Shown here: positions 49,401-52,348 of the stretch, in pieces
How positions within the stretch are numbered: position 1 is the first letter of the stretch
How the letters are laid out: each line of letters starts with the position of its first letter
Source of the DNA: a virus
DNA: 52,740 nt
Virus record (IMG/VR): IMGVR_UViG_3300025127_000054
Coordinates: 1 to 52,740 of that record
Strand: one strand, 5' to 3'
The notes under the pieces: generated by a model
Databases searched by the model: none
The model's input: the letters and a program-made list of their open reading frames with translations, nothing else
Told to the model about the DNA's origin: nothing
Position numbers and translations under genes: made by a program

Positions 49401-50352
49401 TAGTTGAGATAGCAGTAAGTTGACCTGCATCATTTACTCGTGCAAAACCTTCCGCACCACTACCAAAAGAAGGTACAGGTGCTTCTATAGAGTATAATGA
49501 TAAAAATCTACCGTTTGTAGGTGCGGTAGCAAATAGAAAGTCTGCACCATCTATAAAGTAATCTACTTTGGGTATTAATAATCTTTTGTCGTATATTGCA
49601 ATTACATATTCATCTACAATTGGTTCGTATGCTAAACCATTACGTGTTATTCTAAATTGTGTCTTACCTTCACCAAAGGAGTTAGAAATATTATCGAGTG
49701 CAACAATCTGATTCTCTACAAAACCATCTAGGTATGTAATAAAGGTGTTTATAGCATCATCAGAAGGAATCTTTGTTCTAGGAGCAGTTGCATAGGTAAT
49801 AGTGGTTCCATTGACCGTGTAATCGGTCACAGGGGTCAATACCTCGCCATATACAGACACAATCAAATGTTGTGCAGATGGAGGTGCAATTGGATTGTCT
49901 TGAGATGTTAGATTAAACTGAGTAGTAGTGCCATCAAAGTCATTAATAGGTGTGGCAAGGTTAACAAACTTAAGTTTTACCTGATCGTATGAAATACCTG
50001 GTGAAAGAGCAATGTTTGGAGAACTGGTTATACTCTCATAGTAGATAACCTCATTACCTATAAGAATAGATCCAGACTCTTCTAAGAACTGGTCAATTGA
50101 CTCTACAACAATATTTTCACTATCTGCAGTTATTGCTTCTACTAATTTTGTCTTACCATCTAATATACCAACGTCTAACCTATCAATATCAAGGTATCCG
50201 AGAAAATTGTTTAGAATATTCTGCCCAAGACCAGTCTTCTCTTGAGATTGGTAGTAATACTCAAGAAATCTATTGAATAGTGGATAGTCAGACTCGATAA
50301 ATTCGGGAGTCTGGGCAACAATTGCCTGTGAGACTTTGTTGATATTTGTCAT
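28420..50352 (-). CDS. gp7: Giant gp7-like baseplate wedge protein with many inserted domains (7310 aa)
   Basis: This single frame of 7311 codons lies between gp6 and gp8, the position of T4 gene 7 (1032 aa). Segments resembling the C-terminal half of gp7 are widely separated: SDYPLFNRFLEYYYQSQEK (~20-40); DFYSAKGTSFSIAYLFKLLY (~690-730); and YYYQDFSYAVKS...ISEWKEILIKNVHPASF (~3550-3600). Other regions by residue: LNGxxQxPG modules (~115-300, ~3665-3735, ~6998-7161); GxGYxxxP beta repeats (~330-650, ~1125-1350); YHYH-like (~1420-1555); EF-hand loop (~1609-1620); propeller-like repeats (~1840-2217); LamG-like (~2285-2431 and ~4233-4438); helical DLxxGGN modules (~4471-4580, ~5848-5950, ~6056-6098); 11 Cys/YPR repeats (~4680-5720); CBM-like jelly roll (~6351-6548). 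It probably nucleates the wedge through the gp7 segments and displays glycan-binding modules outward. Confidence 0.87.
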   Translation of the reverse strand: MTNINKVSQAIVAQTPEFIESDYPLFNRFLEYYYQSQEKTGLGQNILNNFLGYLDIDRLDVGILDGKTKLVEAITADSENIVVESIDQFLEESGSILIGNEVIYYESITSSPNIALSPGISYDQVKLKFVNLATPINDFDGTTTQFNLTSQDNPIAPPSAQHLIVSVYGEVLTPVTDYTVNGTTITYATAPRTKIPSDDAINTFITYLDGFVENQIVALDNISNSFGEGKTQFRITRNGLAYEPIVDEYVIAIYDKRLLIPKVDYFIDGADFLFATAPTNGRFLSLYSIEAPVPSFGSGAEGFARVNDAGQLTAISTNVNGSNYRFEYPPKVSINTTTGSGGAATALVNGIKSVSLLDGGKGYSDTNPPVVQVQSPTKTGSTQATMKATVTNGAVTGVELVGSGSGYTFTPRITFRQPGGATVATPTLSSGSISGGLTIVNAGFGYTTPPTVYVDEPTGNNPIRASFQTVLAADGTIASITTINAGQGYTSVPRVAIVDPVGAQVLEVVVDGDGRVIRIDILNGGSGYDEVPSVYIVDKRVDGTGAYAGGTGATATAAIFNGAITDINVSAFGTGYSAANPPSVVIQAPPSAEASADIGLNEVTGFKVNQAGKEYNKAQFVGCARAASGIVEYTEDGNAVFSNNTTASAASVDTEVKCLDALFVKRLLDKYTQQFLPDVPELDYTKIDVRTAIKTIKDFYSAKGTSFSIAYLFKLLYGETVSISYPKDQIIKPSAATWSIDTILRATKVSGLATDIRDGLLQQEADIADPNVRAASALVENYISIKTSTVEIFELVLSEETITGTFTVPYKTKLAEPLNQTDSIITVDSTIGWPERNGEFIIGSGATAELVQYKEKSLNQFIECTRSANGVVEDWDSATEVTSNFQVKINKDTPQEVVMNVVGIVDAQQTSLTDTGSYYLQGDKLTVSKLGGTGTSPLLTTWLYNVKKLITVSGVTFGGVNNQSATVTCANNHGLLVGDQVTVYGANPIIYNGTFTVTSRDSETVFQYALPQPAAIVPQGNILVSVDLNKGKSDTSTILNAVGPYTTNIQNSFFNDNHTYVASTGIPNYSIGPFPGSALLPGNQRKLNRFPALPTTISTKNTISSGPIGTWVNGVSVWSYKSTQSKTFGAITSIAITNAGQGYDAASPPVITISGGGGTGATASVIVNGSISEITVTAGGSGYTSSPLVSIVGGGGSGAAATAIITKGVVSRILINAGGTGYTSQPSITIVGGGGTGAAGTASVRGPINTVNITNGGTSYTSAPTVSLSSGSGAVAQPIVSNGRIISIAIISAGSGYTTAPEVSIQGVGFGAVARATIDTDGENAGRVTSITIVNRGIGYVQGTTLINMTSVGQDAVFTPSVFKWTYNLQATSVLDAAKGGVFEGYNNQYGGEYAHLSNPQKLRFILGDNLQEATVGTITEQETQLTHSPIIGWAFDGNPIYGPYGYTDPTDQASAITRLRTSYRLQTALVQSDTNPTPVRTAGPLLSAEAAGNFVEDYEYIFNLGDLDQYNGRFCKTPEYPTGRYCYFVTIDATESGNPEFPYVLGPSFNSVVDSWNLSTSAVQQNIPTGVVRYRDPYENVDIDVERAPNASTNALTTEDGLILLFDPEDTNRDGQIDADEQDVANLGQLFEESPLQLFDYFPKVRFDSKVDIEVETTNKFEDANVTGFTIENSGLSYQVNDRLVFDNTGTGGDGASARVSRIKGESVATYTFESISGNNFGVLTTSNPHNLVAGDSIFVDYTPVMDNTNKQFAVRQYRGIEEIQITQTGSGYNTDIPPTIIIDSTSGQDGELEAVVSTVGSIDSVNIINSGSGYSANPRVILSHPQIFKKADYYLSFINNNNYVKVNDTFVNDNKEVFICGKTKDSSGNVVAFVSKLSATGVKEWSKTLELSGGLNYAEFNSLYVDGDDIWVVGINKPNSNILNAYNPDIILCKYTQAANGLSATLSFQKAYAGISGSTRADNISIIKKYSATRYIIGGHTNTNSVNPDDAFIASIDTSGNFAIKRKFASSNKSERITDIICNYNQATGSQDVYFCMETASTANALDVDVAVGKCQIGVNAITVDWINTYASSLHSMIDTSIAIDEFNEIYINATCRQKANDTDRDSVWVGKIDSTGALLWNYRYLTPGRDVTSCGKSAIDLFGDLNIAYTRDNNTNEYKTIDTLKIGYNGTIKNHTTTEFTADNIEGLQAHALDVDTSGDVHVFGQTYWNRNEFVIPFTSSALTDTTTHYTAALTSTSDSFSYDNTNGWGKILGATTAAPSVWTNTNIKFAAADLGQKLAGDWTLEFFIFKDATNSNVFSQPKETLFAIGDATVSTGGLHLYYDQSSAGPSGPLTMTITNSSTSINSAGSSLTSSQTNLYADNTWQAIAVTKSGDTFKAYVNGIEVLTGTISGTSLGAKDLYFGNIPGANGTLGQFRSNEQGQFHIDHLRLRNRAVTPTVPTDILALPTAGAYGLSYDWVDDAWFTDAMSRYDYIEYAGYGIKVDKPADAARLGNQGKKPNTGITFTRTAVTPVIGSPLTINVNGFALGDAGYQSLDFDDSTTTMTEDTETLSHVQDVWSSRTATVPSPGSQKLKVTAVVKDRYYFKVTPTIKIDNVQELTVNQAFNFSIGSKLVLKNDSGQFVNSGYIIRKDDANNKVYLAVNNNAWSNDLNTGQLSTEQFNEQSSYGITGAIPNDINEITNYTFAEINNQTPGTFIINLDGFDLDGTIADIPATIALSAAGTGYPNTGDSIPTTTTNGEATGLIVNYTASGGVIQTITIGNAAGSGYKVGDEVVVTGGNGDAKFTINSCTGNLDSFATFKPYADADYSVRIDQVSGSSAYIVGSVVTIGSGAITWNADYSQATIAGLTGVLKITLVANLTKILQATAVANSDEVYVITSTSHYLSTGDMVYVDGNPTQTIGATSYDEYDGAFAVQTVVSPLEFTYKLKTAALTAPATSASDVSIFIKSPTLKMYYGHQYLFDLSHSSMAGGNLSFAKDNLYKLEYSFNSIERVGTPGVTGGGQPTPTVKLKVDRSIVTNISYYFDPSRTGTDSPVVPGSYLDVVDSPYNGTFEISSIAGATITKGADILKFPLANEPEGAATISQASYMTSSTKAVGSIGDIRIVNPGGFYTKLPIVSGITSSRQIERVQINAPGTEYAVGTYSGVSIGGDGEGGFVSITVADGTDAEGSTIPGQINNVVVTSPGKNYTTATIDINAIPGILGSGLTGSGAELVVVIPSAGTGASIFTSGTNVGKIKKLKNNNFGYDYPHDYTLRPEISFPINAQLTSTSILDSITITDPGTGYSQAPAVVITGGGGSGAVAEATIKNGRLDVIIVKDPGAGYSSTPTVALRSSFNYVVNLDLGLLQFAFPHGIANGAAVTLNVVDTGDGAEFPLASGAVGRLNSSTTYYAISGTANSLEEDQLKLAITAANASLGDALSFSNAGTGRQQVLTESFGGSATANVITSTFLEGELVYQGDSLDTATAQGFVSTNSGWQVGPRVLKIVDYTGDFAANQRITGVISKSSGIITDLKIARGVLEIGSITKTTGQFIDDVGKPSEIIQKIQDSYYYQDFSYAVKSSTSISEWKEILIKNVHPASFKVFGELNLNEYGFIPNKETFFQLTKSVELAQEAIVPNIQNFALVEPVYTEFNNTEVLFRQKRLTSSENILTSVVQRIDDISSLFDGERTAFPLQVNQTNIVANANQLMIVLNGIVQTPGTAFSIQQDSIVFVEPPQPPASVKYVNVTINLIQTVDLNFSNISGIFPSIGNTVVGTSSGARLTVTKVVGNVITGFITQGTFILPTAGGGGGELCTVSATGFSANIATRSVSLVIDPVSTSNFPDNADITAGTVFTGQTSGAAMTITSILGNTITGTISLSTFQANETITGTLATGSAAFSGTVYSVNGTVASGGLFIFNEQVSNFEGNTAKVERVNLQTGQETPLAQLRYTVGTSTTSIEVVAYRVDNTQADAVVPAGTFTLQNNYQFGSEIVKVTAVVQNSNSTTLTVVRAQSGTTAVSHQEDVPVYSTDISVTNTLTLSKTAGTYQSTPGLFDIQLNDYIIAAQSGVVAQVTASSVYQDPTTNEFIGQVNISPGSSFFGLLFNRITSQTYPNVVLDNIANSQVNIVNYTDNNTPFNENFPANEQINNYVIPYDNASGTIQEGEDIRNYKLEYGNSSGDFTAGEDAKIRKITFDNKKGTGFFVAGQNIRIGSVGSGEGTKAEVVGFSQARQTVYLGKIGRCQYNGQDIHSIAFAGNAQLSTASFKFGGSSLLLDGTGDYVNIASSSEFGWGTAAFTIEFWMNPGSGSISGTATLVDQRENATEVAARIYLEAAQIRYNVNGSDLVTSGATTVNNNTWYHVAIVRSSTTTKIYLNGVEVGTGTDSSNFAAKPIRIGMDYNGANGFTGYIDEFRASATNRYTSAFTSQTGIHQGDTNAKLLIHFDGSNGQTYTEDWSGYVAPAIGDEFNNDSILATSRTTGAPAGFVGRTHRYLNAADHILLNKDLIKAEALYIMKQVFPAHTVKGGDAVAMTRLEVLIQALVDDLRNGSNSHIWNTSASYIDRTTNPISIATGTIEGDVPQEVFATEIVEKISKFVINNVPWDIQDTSHSFTQKYDGTLQDSDYPSAVNFTPTGATYNAATGDMVLTSSSHGLLSPREITASNATYTATTGVLTITSNGHNIQTGDRIKLKPNSITMTCTSDGNTVSQSYPRPDDPAGQGWMEVTRIDANNFSVNVGKSPTVNYTVTDGTYDGETGFLTMDIGDNDLRTGWKYTPEGIAYNPSTGVMTITIANHGFYVGDRVMFGVNSLVFTCAQDSNATDHAYPRITDPYYNKWIAIGNVTTNTFTVNVGTSSNTTTHVFKYALPNSMVRSGETLRLSKDAVSFKCSQDNFRTIHSYPRTDDPGYNTSLPIWTNGTTFTATNASYNQTTGDMVITSNAHGLTLTDEVRIELNSLTFSCTKDGNKTTHSYPRSTDPYAQRWLRITAKTDNTFTVNVGIGAVADQYLHTFVSALENGLTKRDNTITVNIGKSPTVNYQPQSGTYNATTGALEINIGSHSLPAPTTHTVTNAVYVPSTGIMTLTIAGHNFSNGEKVKIADNSLRFTCAQDNNATNHDYPRSTDAVSNKWIPISNVTTNTFDVQVLDSIPSTNVTAHTFVSATSGGVSKANSTIKLAPNSIKMTCDQDSDATVHLYPRSEQDRHTATTGTTYNPVTGVMTVTTAAAHGLRTGTPIMFQDLSLTFTCGEDNNATNHPYPRSTDYASNRWLFVASVPTTTTFTVVVLDKIPSTNTTTHTFVSAIKGGIIEGDPLVAQAVPIDAVTGSTITINTLDGYTPSNTTTHVVTGFAGHQYTPSGATYDAATGVMELTFATTNFTPTNATYNPTTGDMVLTIGSHTLSVGDTVRIAPNSLVFTCTLDSNVAQKSYPRASSNDYPYNYDLTITNETATTITVNVNGDGTPISDTSAHTFVSAATNAVQYGHQIKEHEKIQLASGAVTFSCTMDGNSSNKAYPRSTDPITGKWLSVFNVDYNKLSINVGKSPLRKFTPTHVDYNPTTGFMTLTIGRHNLRKGTAIKIATNSIVLRCAQDNYATDHAYPRTTDPNYNTAVTITDVTDDTITVQTLASTPSTNTSNHIFVSATADSITTGGNYAHTFVSATSNGITRALLQTGGNYTHKFASGLANGVSTGGNYTHTFVSATSNGIDVAGDSVIISDNSLSFTCTKDNNTTTHTYPRSTDPASAQVLPISAHTTDTFTVNVGVGAAEDQYTHTWTASNSNAVTKVFYSLSDCSDVITTQNNLVTILTDTLNNAITASPTDHLATVTAVSPAAEFAGARLKGFKEIPFPVSYHDAATDLIYTNQIDIDTQYRYRDAAYLIRQNASVIVDKTAYDMLLRYPDLALDMPRNANGTSTDGTLRCKTDLQLIVQAVANDIENGGNEKTTEAANFYLGNNNELRHVRLQPVQSIYAHDRLAIYIKQSITGDLTYDNTNDIITGDWDTPGNGVSTYFDAVKTEVDSLITAVNNLIAPTNNDFNIAGDRLYFNRQYIAEEATGLTSEEFSYSLNTVQYTAFSYPGTGNTEVVRQANLVDIIQGMISDLQTGGNNSTITALETFLDSNLQIINVEKELGAFIYSISQVGVIGEYAINNRLYDFNSGFTAPDYAALKTDETAYRDTETPTDIATVVTRFKELVQIAVDFLGPAKLAGRSATKHILYNYNYYKEEITNQVNAQFGAGSWVYDTFITDITDDLVHDIIATDLTDKTTAYEITLTSNIGNYTVGEVIHSSNGAYAKVLEWNEDTSFLIVGPFTGTQWANGNTIVGRTSKSVGVVNAVAAGYDWYNKPTNVQTIAHARTLTSNITGQIAGANLFTNPEAIATDWTATEASVVNNSIAAPDQTITSEKIVPSTTTALHTLNRDFNLNAFDTFDDGTIKFDATNQRFDEGSQSITGNQTFTFSAFVKAAGYTSIRFQMSLDEGTAAVQRIFFDLNLTAGTIGSVFTPQNGITNDASGVVPLGNGWYRAFITTTFSFGFTTLSNKIIINNAQGAQSYAGDGTSGIYVWGVKLTKTALDPYQSGDGTVFYSDNEYNIKQYAINTLQTYMQQALDNTLTEPSPNAGFYKFYDSTEAANYTTKSMGRLVRYNLDIIRNQIKTGTYYTQITSQNGITIPTKLYGERDIPIGLSGGLNNADYAYGLSSNVYGELESILENSGKVVQVYQRFRIDGDITDGPYTMNETVQKQGNASVTGVVYGFFEDANYKYLDVKVTAGPWAITDNVVGANNSTTAQISAIESRLHIIDLQGTFTDNIPFKGYTSAVTAQPAGSFLQNEAAVTDNTGGTLTVDTATLNGSFEVNSVVYPESSRQYLDVIKYDGLELKVGAKIASTGNIRFGISIISSLATFQVGNRLYKITSGVQDLNTYAIITGVDIPNNYIYAQEFQGTLTNGDTVGDYGVQSFPQGYASITTKVTTAGAATATVQDIKTVGTLKRAYLSDVVGTFDVNDAIQSTDNYKAAVSAKGDLKARVKRSFKGFDGVQTTFNLSQNNGTSYLPDPAGHLLIFINGILQPPGATNAYTAFSNQIQFTEAPDLGASFTGFYVGKLRQLDDISFEFDSLRQSFNLKRNDVFYSLTLTDGVQSSSIRPENNIICSLNGVIQEPGIGFEIVGSRIIFSEIPRFGSTFVAFSYVGSEADVDAAEIVPPVEPGDNIRIQGETEDRTVAVIESSNSLITFDYLGSVFGQDATATAALTTGFIKQVQVTSGGSSYTTRPTVRVDSISGFEGNIRALVGVGGVTMSNQGSGYQNPDIAVETSVPDDWTAPDLSQYGEEVVDPEIIT
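33190..36320 (-). repeat. Eleven-copy C-x2-D-x8/9-YPR repeat in the giant protein
   Basis: The core is F(T/S)C-x2-D(N/G/S)N-x4-(H)-x-YPR-x2-DP, followed by ITxVTxxTFTVNVG and THTFVSA. It is preceded by Y-N-x-T-TG-x-M-x-(L/I)-TI-x-x-H-x-L-x-x-G. Copies centre near 33215, 33615, 33875, 34130, 34640, 34815, 35055, 35490, 35705, 35930 and 36270. Spacing varies from about 180 to 510 bp. Extra THTFVSATSNG units occur near 33300-33490. The invariant Cys, Asp and Tyr-Pro-Arg are preserved in all eleven. Confidence 0.85.
37040..37655 (-). other. Second LamG-like lectin domain within the giant protein
   Basis: Residues ~4233-4438 show the concanavalin-A/LamG signature: SLLLDGTGDYVNIASSSEF, FTIEFWMNP, NNTWYHVAIVRSSTTTKIYL, NGVEVGTG, IRIGMDYNGANGFTGYIDEF and an LLIHFDGSNG end. 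This is the Laminin_G_3 pattern, often carbohydrate-binding in phage and bacterial surface proteins. Confidence 0.85.
43060..43500 (-). other. First LamG-like lectin domain within the giant protein
   Basis: Residues ~2285-2431 contain WTLEFFIFKDATN, LFAIGD, GGLHLYYDQ, NTWQAIAVTKSGDTFKAYVN, GIEVLTG, LYFGN and HIDHLRLRNRA, in the order expected for a LamG/concanavalin-like beta sandwich. Confidence 0.8.
43700..44830 (-). other. Propeller-like (SBBP-type) repeat region within the giant protein
   Basis: Residues ~1840-2217 contain repeated blades of the form (V/I)-x-G-x-T-x(5-9)-(D)-A-F-(V/I)-(S/A)-K-(L/I)-(D/S)-x-(T/S)-G-x-x-x-W. Examples are VAFVSKLSATGVKEW, DDAFIASIDTSGNF, and DSVWVGKIDSTGALLW. 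Five or six blades can be traced. This pattern is typical of SBBP/beta-propeller surface proteins. Confidence 0.65.
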
Positions 50353-50367
50353 TAACCTATTAGGTTA
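50353..50367 (-). promoter_or_regulatory. Palindrome covering the gp6 stop and the giant-gene ribosome binding site
   Basis: The sequence TAACCTATTAGGTTA (plus strand) is a perfect 7+1+7 palindrome located directly before the giant gene's ATG. In the transcript it can fold as UAACC-UAAUA-GGUUA. That pairs the only plausible Shine-Dalgarno bases (AGG) and includes the gp6 stop codon. Ribosomes terminating gp6 would open it, coupling translation of the two genes. Confidence 0.45.
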
Positions 50368-52348
50368 CCGCTACTAATGTTGGTGTTTGGTCAAACACTG
50401 TTGGACTCAAACTATTTAGTGGGATTGAAGGAGGTGGAGCAGTTCCAATCGGTGAAATTGTCACTTCAGGACTTACTAAGTTAATAATTGTGCCTGGTGT
50501 TGAGGCAGGTATGGTAGAACTGTTAGCAGGAATGAACTGAATTGGTAATGATAATGCTGTTGGTAATGCAGCTGGATCACTTACAGAACCTGCACCAGAT
50601 GTTGAATCAGTAATTGTTACACCAGTGGTGGCAATATTTGTACCTGTTCCAATAACAGATATAGGACCAAAGGCAATTTCTCCTGTGTCATAGTTGACAG
50701 TCCCTGCAGAAGTGTTAGTAAAGATCTTTCTTGTACCTGTATTGTAGAATGTTCTAAGGTTTCCATATCCATCATCCTCGAATTGTTGATCAACACCTGG
50801 TCTATCTGCTGAACGGAACTGTCCAGAGAGTAGAATTGGTTCTTTTGCTCCATCTGTAGTAAGAGATGTCTTACTTGGTGCGGAGTTATACAAAGCAGAA
50901 CCAGTAGATATTGTATATGTGTTAGTTTGATTGACTATAGGGACGATATATCTCAATAGAGTGACCTGTAGAGATACGTCTGTAATAGCATTATTTGATA
51001 GTGTAATCGCTTTCTCGTATGCTTGTGATCTAAATGTACTGTTAAAGTTGTTTATTTGTGTTTGTGTTGCCCACTGACTGATTGCAGTCTGTACATTTGT
51101 CTTGATAGTAGATGTATCTGAACTACTACCAGTGTCGTAAAGAACAAATACCTTAGTATAGATGTAAAGATTCTCTGGATCAATGATTACAGGGTCAATA
51201 GATGCCATTGCATACTTTCTTAAATCTGCAGCAATAGATTTTTTAGTCGCATCATTAAGTGTAGCACCTGTAGCAGTCTTTACCGCAACGTATACTTTAC
51301 CATATACAGGAGGGTTTAGAGAGTCTCCACCGTATGCTACCACTGCATCTGCATTAGGATATACCTTTTTAGTAAGAATAGCATAGTCTCCTGCAGTCAC
51401 AGCACGATATTGTGAGGAGTAGAACCTTGGAGCATTGTATTTAATAGACTCAATGGTCTCAGCAGCAGTTCCGTTTTGTGATCTTGACACTTTTGTAAGT
51501 GTCACAGCAGCAGGAGAATAACTTTGACCTAGTGTATCCGTCATTCTACCAGTGTATGAGAACCTATCTACGTCATTTGCCTCATTACCAGAGGTAACAA
51601 GATACTCAAACAGTACAACTTCTCCGTCTTTTAATGCTCTACCTACAGAATCATCACCAAATTTGACCTCATAACGCATATCTTCACCCTCTGAAAGGAA
51701 ATATGCACGAGAGGACGCGGTAAGTGAGGTAATTGTATCCACTAAATTGTACAAATCAGAGGTTGTAGAGGATTCGTTTGCCTTTACTCTAACAGAAAGG
51801 GTGTTTATGTCCGCATCTTCTGAGGGAACTTTGTAATTTTGTGTCGCAAATGTGTTTACAACGTACTGGAATGTGACTATAGACCCCTCTTTTAGTACAA
51901 GATTACTAAAAGTTGCTATACCAGTCGTGGCATTTACCTCAGCAGTGGTATCTGCAAGGACATTCCATATATAATTACCACCAGTTGCTACTGCACCTTT
52001 CTTTAATGTAACGGTAGAAGGGTAAGATCCGCTACTTTGTATAGTTTGTACACTTAGATTTACAGTTCCTTGACTTGCTTGTATAGATCTTGGTACATAA
52101 TTTAAGAGTTTTGCTATATTAACTACATTATCACGCACTGTGGAAGAGGGTAGGAACGCCTCATTCATTGCCATGTTCGCATTAAAGGAACTATAGTAAG
52201 TATTATATGACAGTACATCTACCAGATAGTTCAATGTTGCACCATCAAACTCATAATCTGTAAACTCTTTTCTAGTTCTCAGATAAGATTTGATTGACGC
52301 TTTGATGTCATTGAAGTCTAGTGCTGTTAAATTATTCGGTGTTGACAT
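50360..52348 (-). CDS. gp6: Baseplate wedge protein, gp6-like
   Basis: The 662-aa protein is the same length as T4 gp6 (660 aa). The N-terminal region has FNDIKASIKSYLRTRKEF, TDYEFDGATLNYLVDVLSYN and an EAFLPSSTVRDNVVNIAKLL segment with NYVPRS, matching the gp6/baseplate-J family. The central part includes the gauge-like motif VKFGDDSVGRALKDGEVVLF and later NPPVYGKVYVAVKT. gp6 dimers form the ring of the baseplate and hold neighbouring wedges together. The start codon overlaps the gp25 stop (TAATG). The giant gp7-like gene follows 7 nt after the stop. Confidence 0.95.
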   Translation of the reverse strand: MSTPNNLTALDFNDIKASIKSYLRTRKEFTDYEFDGATLNYLVDVLSYNTYYSSFNANMAMNEAFLPSSTVRDNVVNIAKLLNYVPRSIQASQGTVNLSVQTIQSSGSYPSTVTLKKGAVATGGNYIWNVLADTTAEVNATTGIATFSNLVLKEGSIVTFQYVVNTFATQNYKVPSEDADINTLSVRVKANESSTTSDLYNLVDTITSLTASSRAYFLSEGEDMRYEVKFGDDSVGRALKDGEVVLFEYLVTSGNEANDVDRFSYTGRMTDTLGQSYSPAAVTLTKVSRSQNGTAAETIESIKYNAPRFYSSQYRAVTAGDYAILTKKVYPNADAVVAYGGDSLNPPVYGKVYVAVKTATGATLNDATKKSIAADLRKYAMASIDPVIIDPENLYIYTKVFVLYDTGSSSDTSTIKTNVQTAISQWATQTQINNFNSTFRSQAYEKAITLSNNAITDVSLQVTLLRYIVPIVNQTNTYTISTGSALYNSAPSKTSLTTDGAKEPILLSGQFRSADRPGVDQQFEDDGYGNLRTFYNTGTRKIFTNTSAGTVNYDTGEIAFGPISVIGTGTNIATTGVTITDSTSGAGSVSDPAALPTALSLPIQFIPANSSTIPASTPGTIINLVSPEVTISPIGTAPPPSIPLNSLSPTVFDQTPTLVAVT

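Noticed and set aside
28420-50352. The giant gene as an assembly or translation artefact
   Set aside because: The frame has no stop for 21.9 kb, its neighbours are in T4 order, gp7-like segments occur in the right order along it, and composition is uniform. An artefact would be expected to break frame or order.
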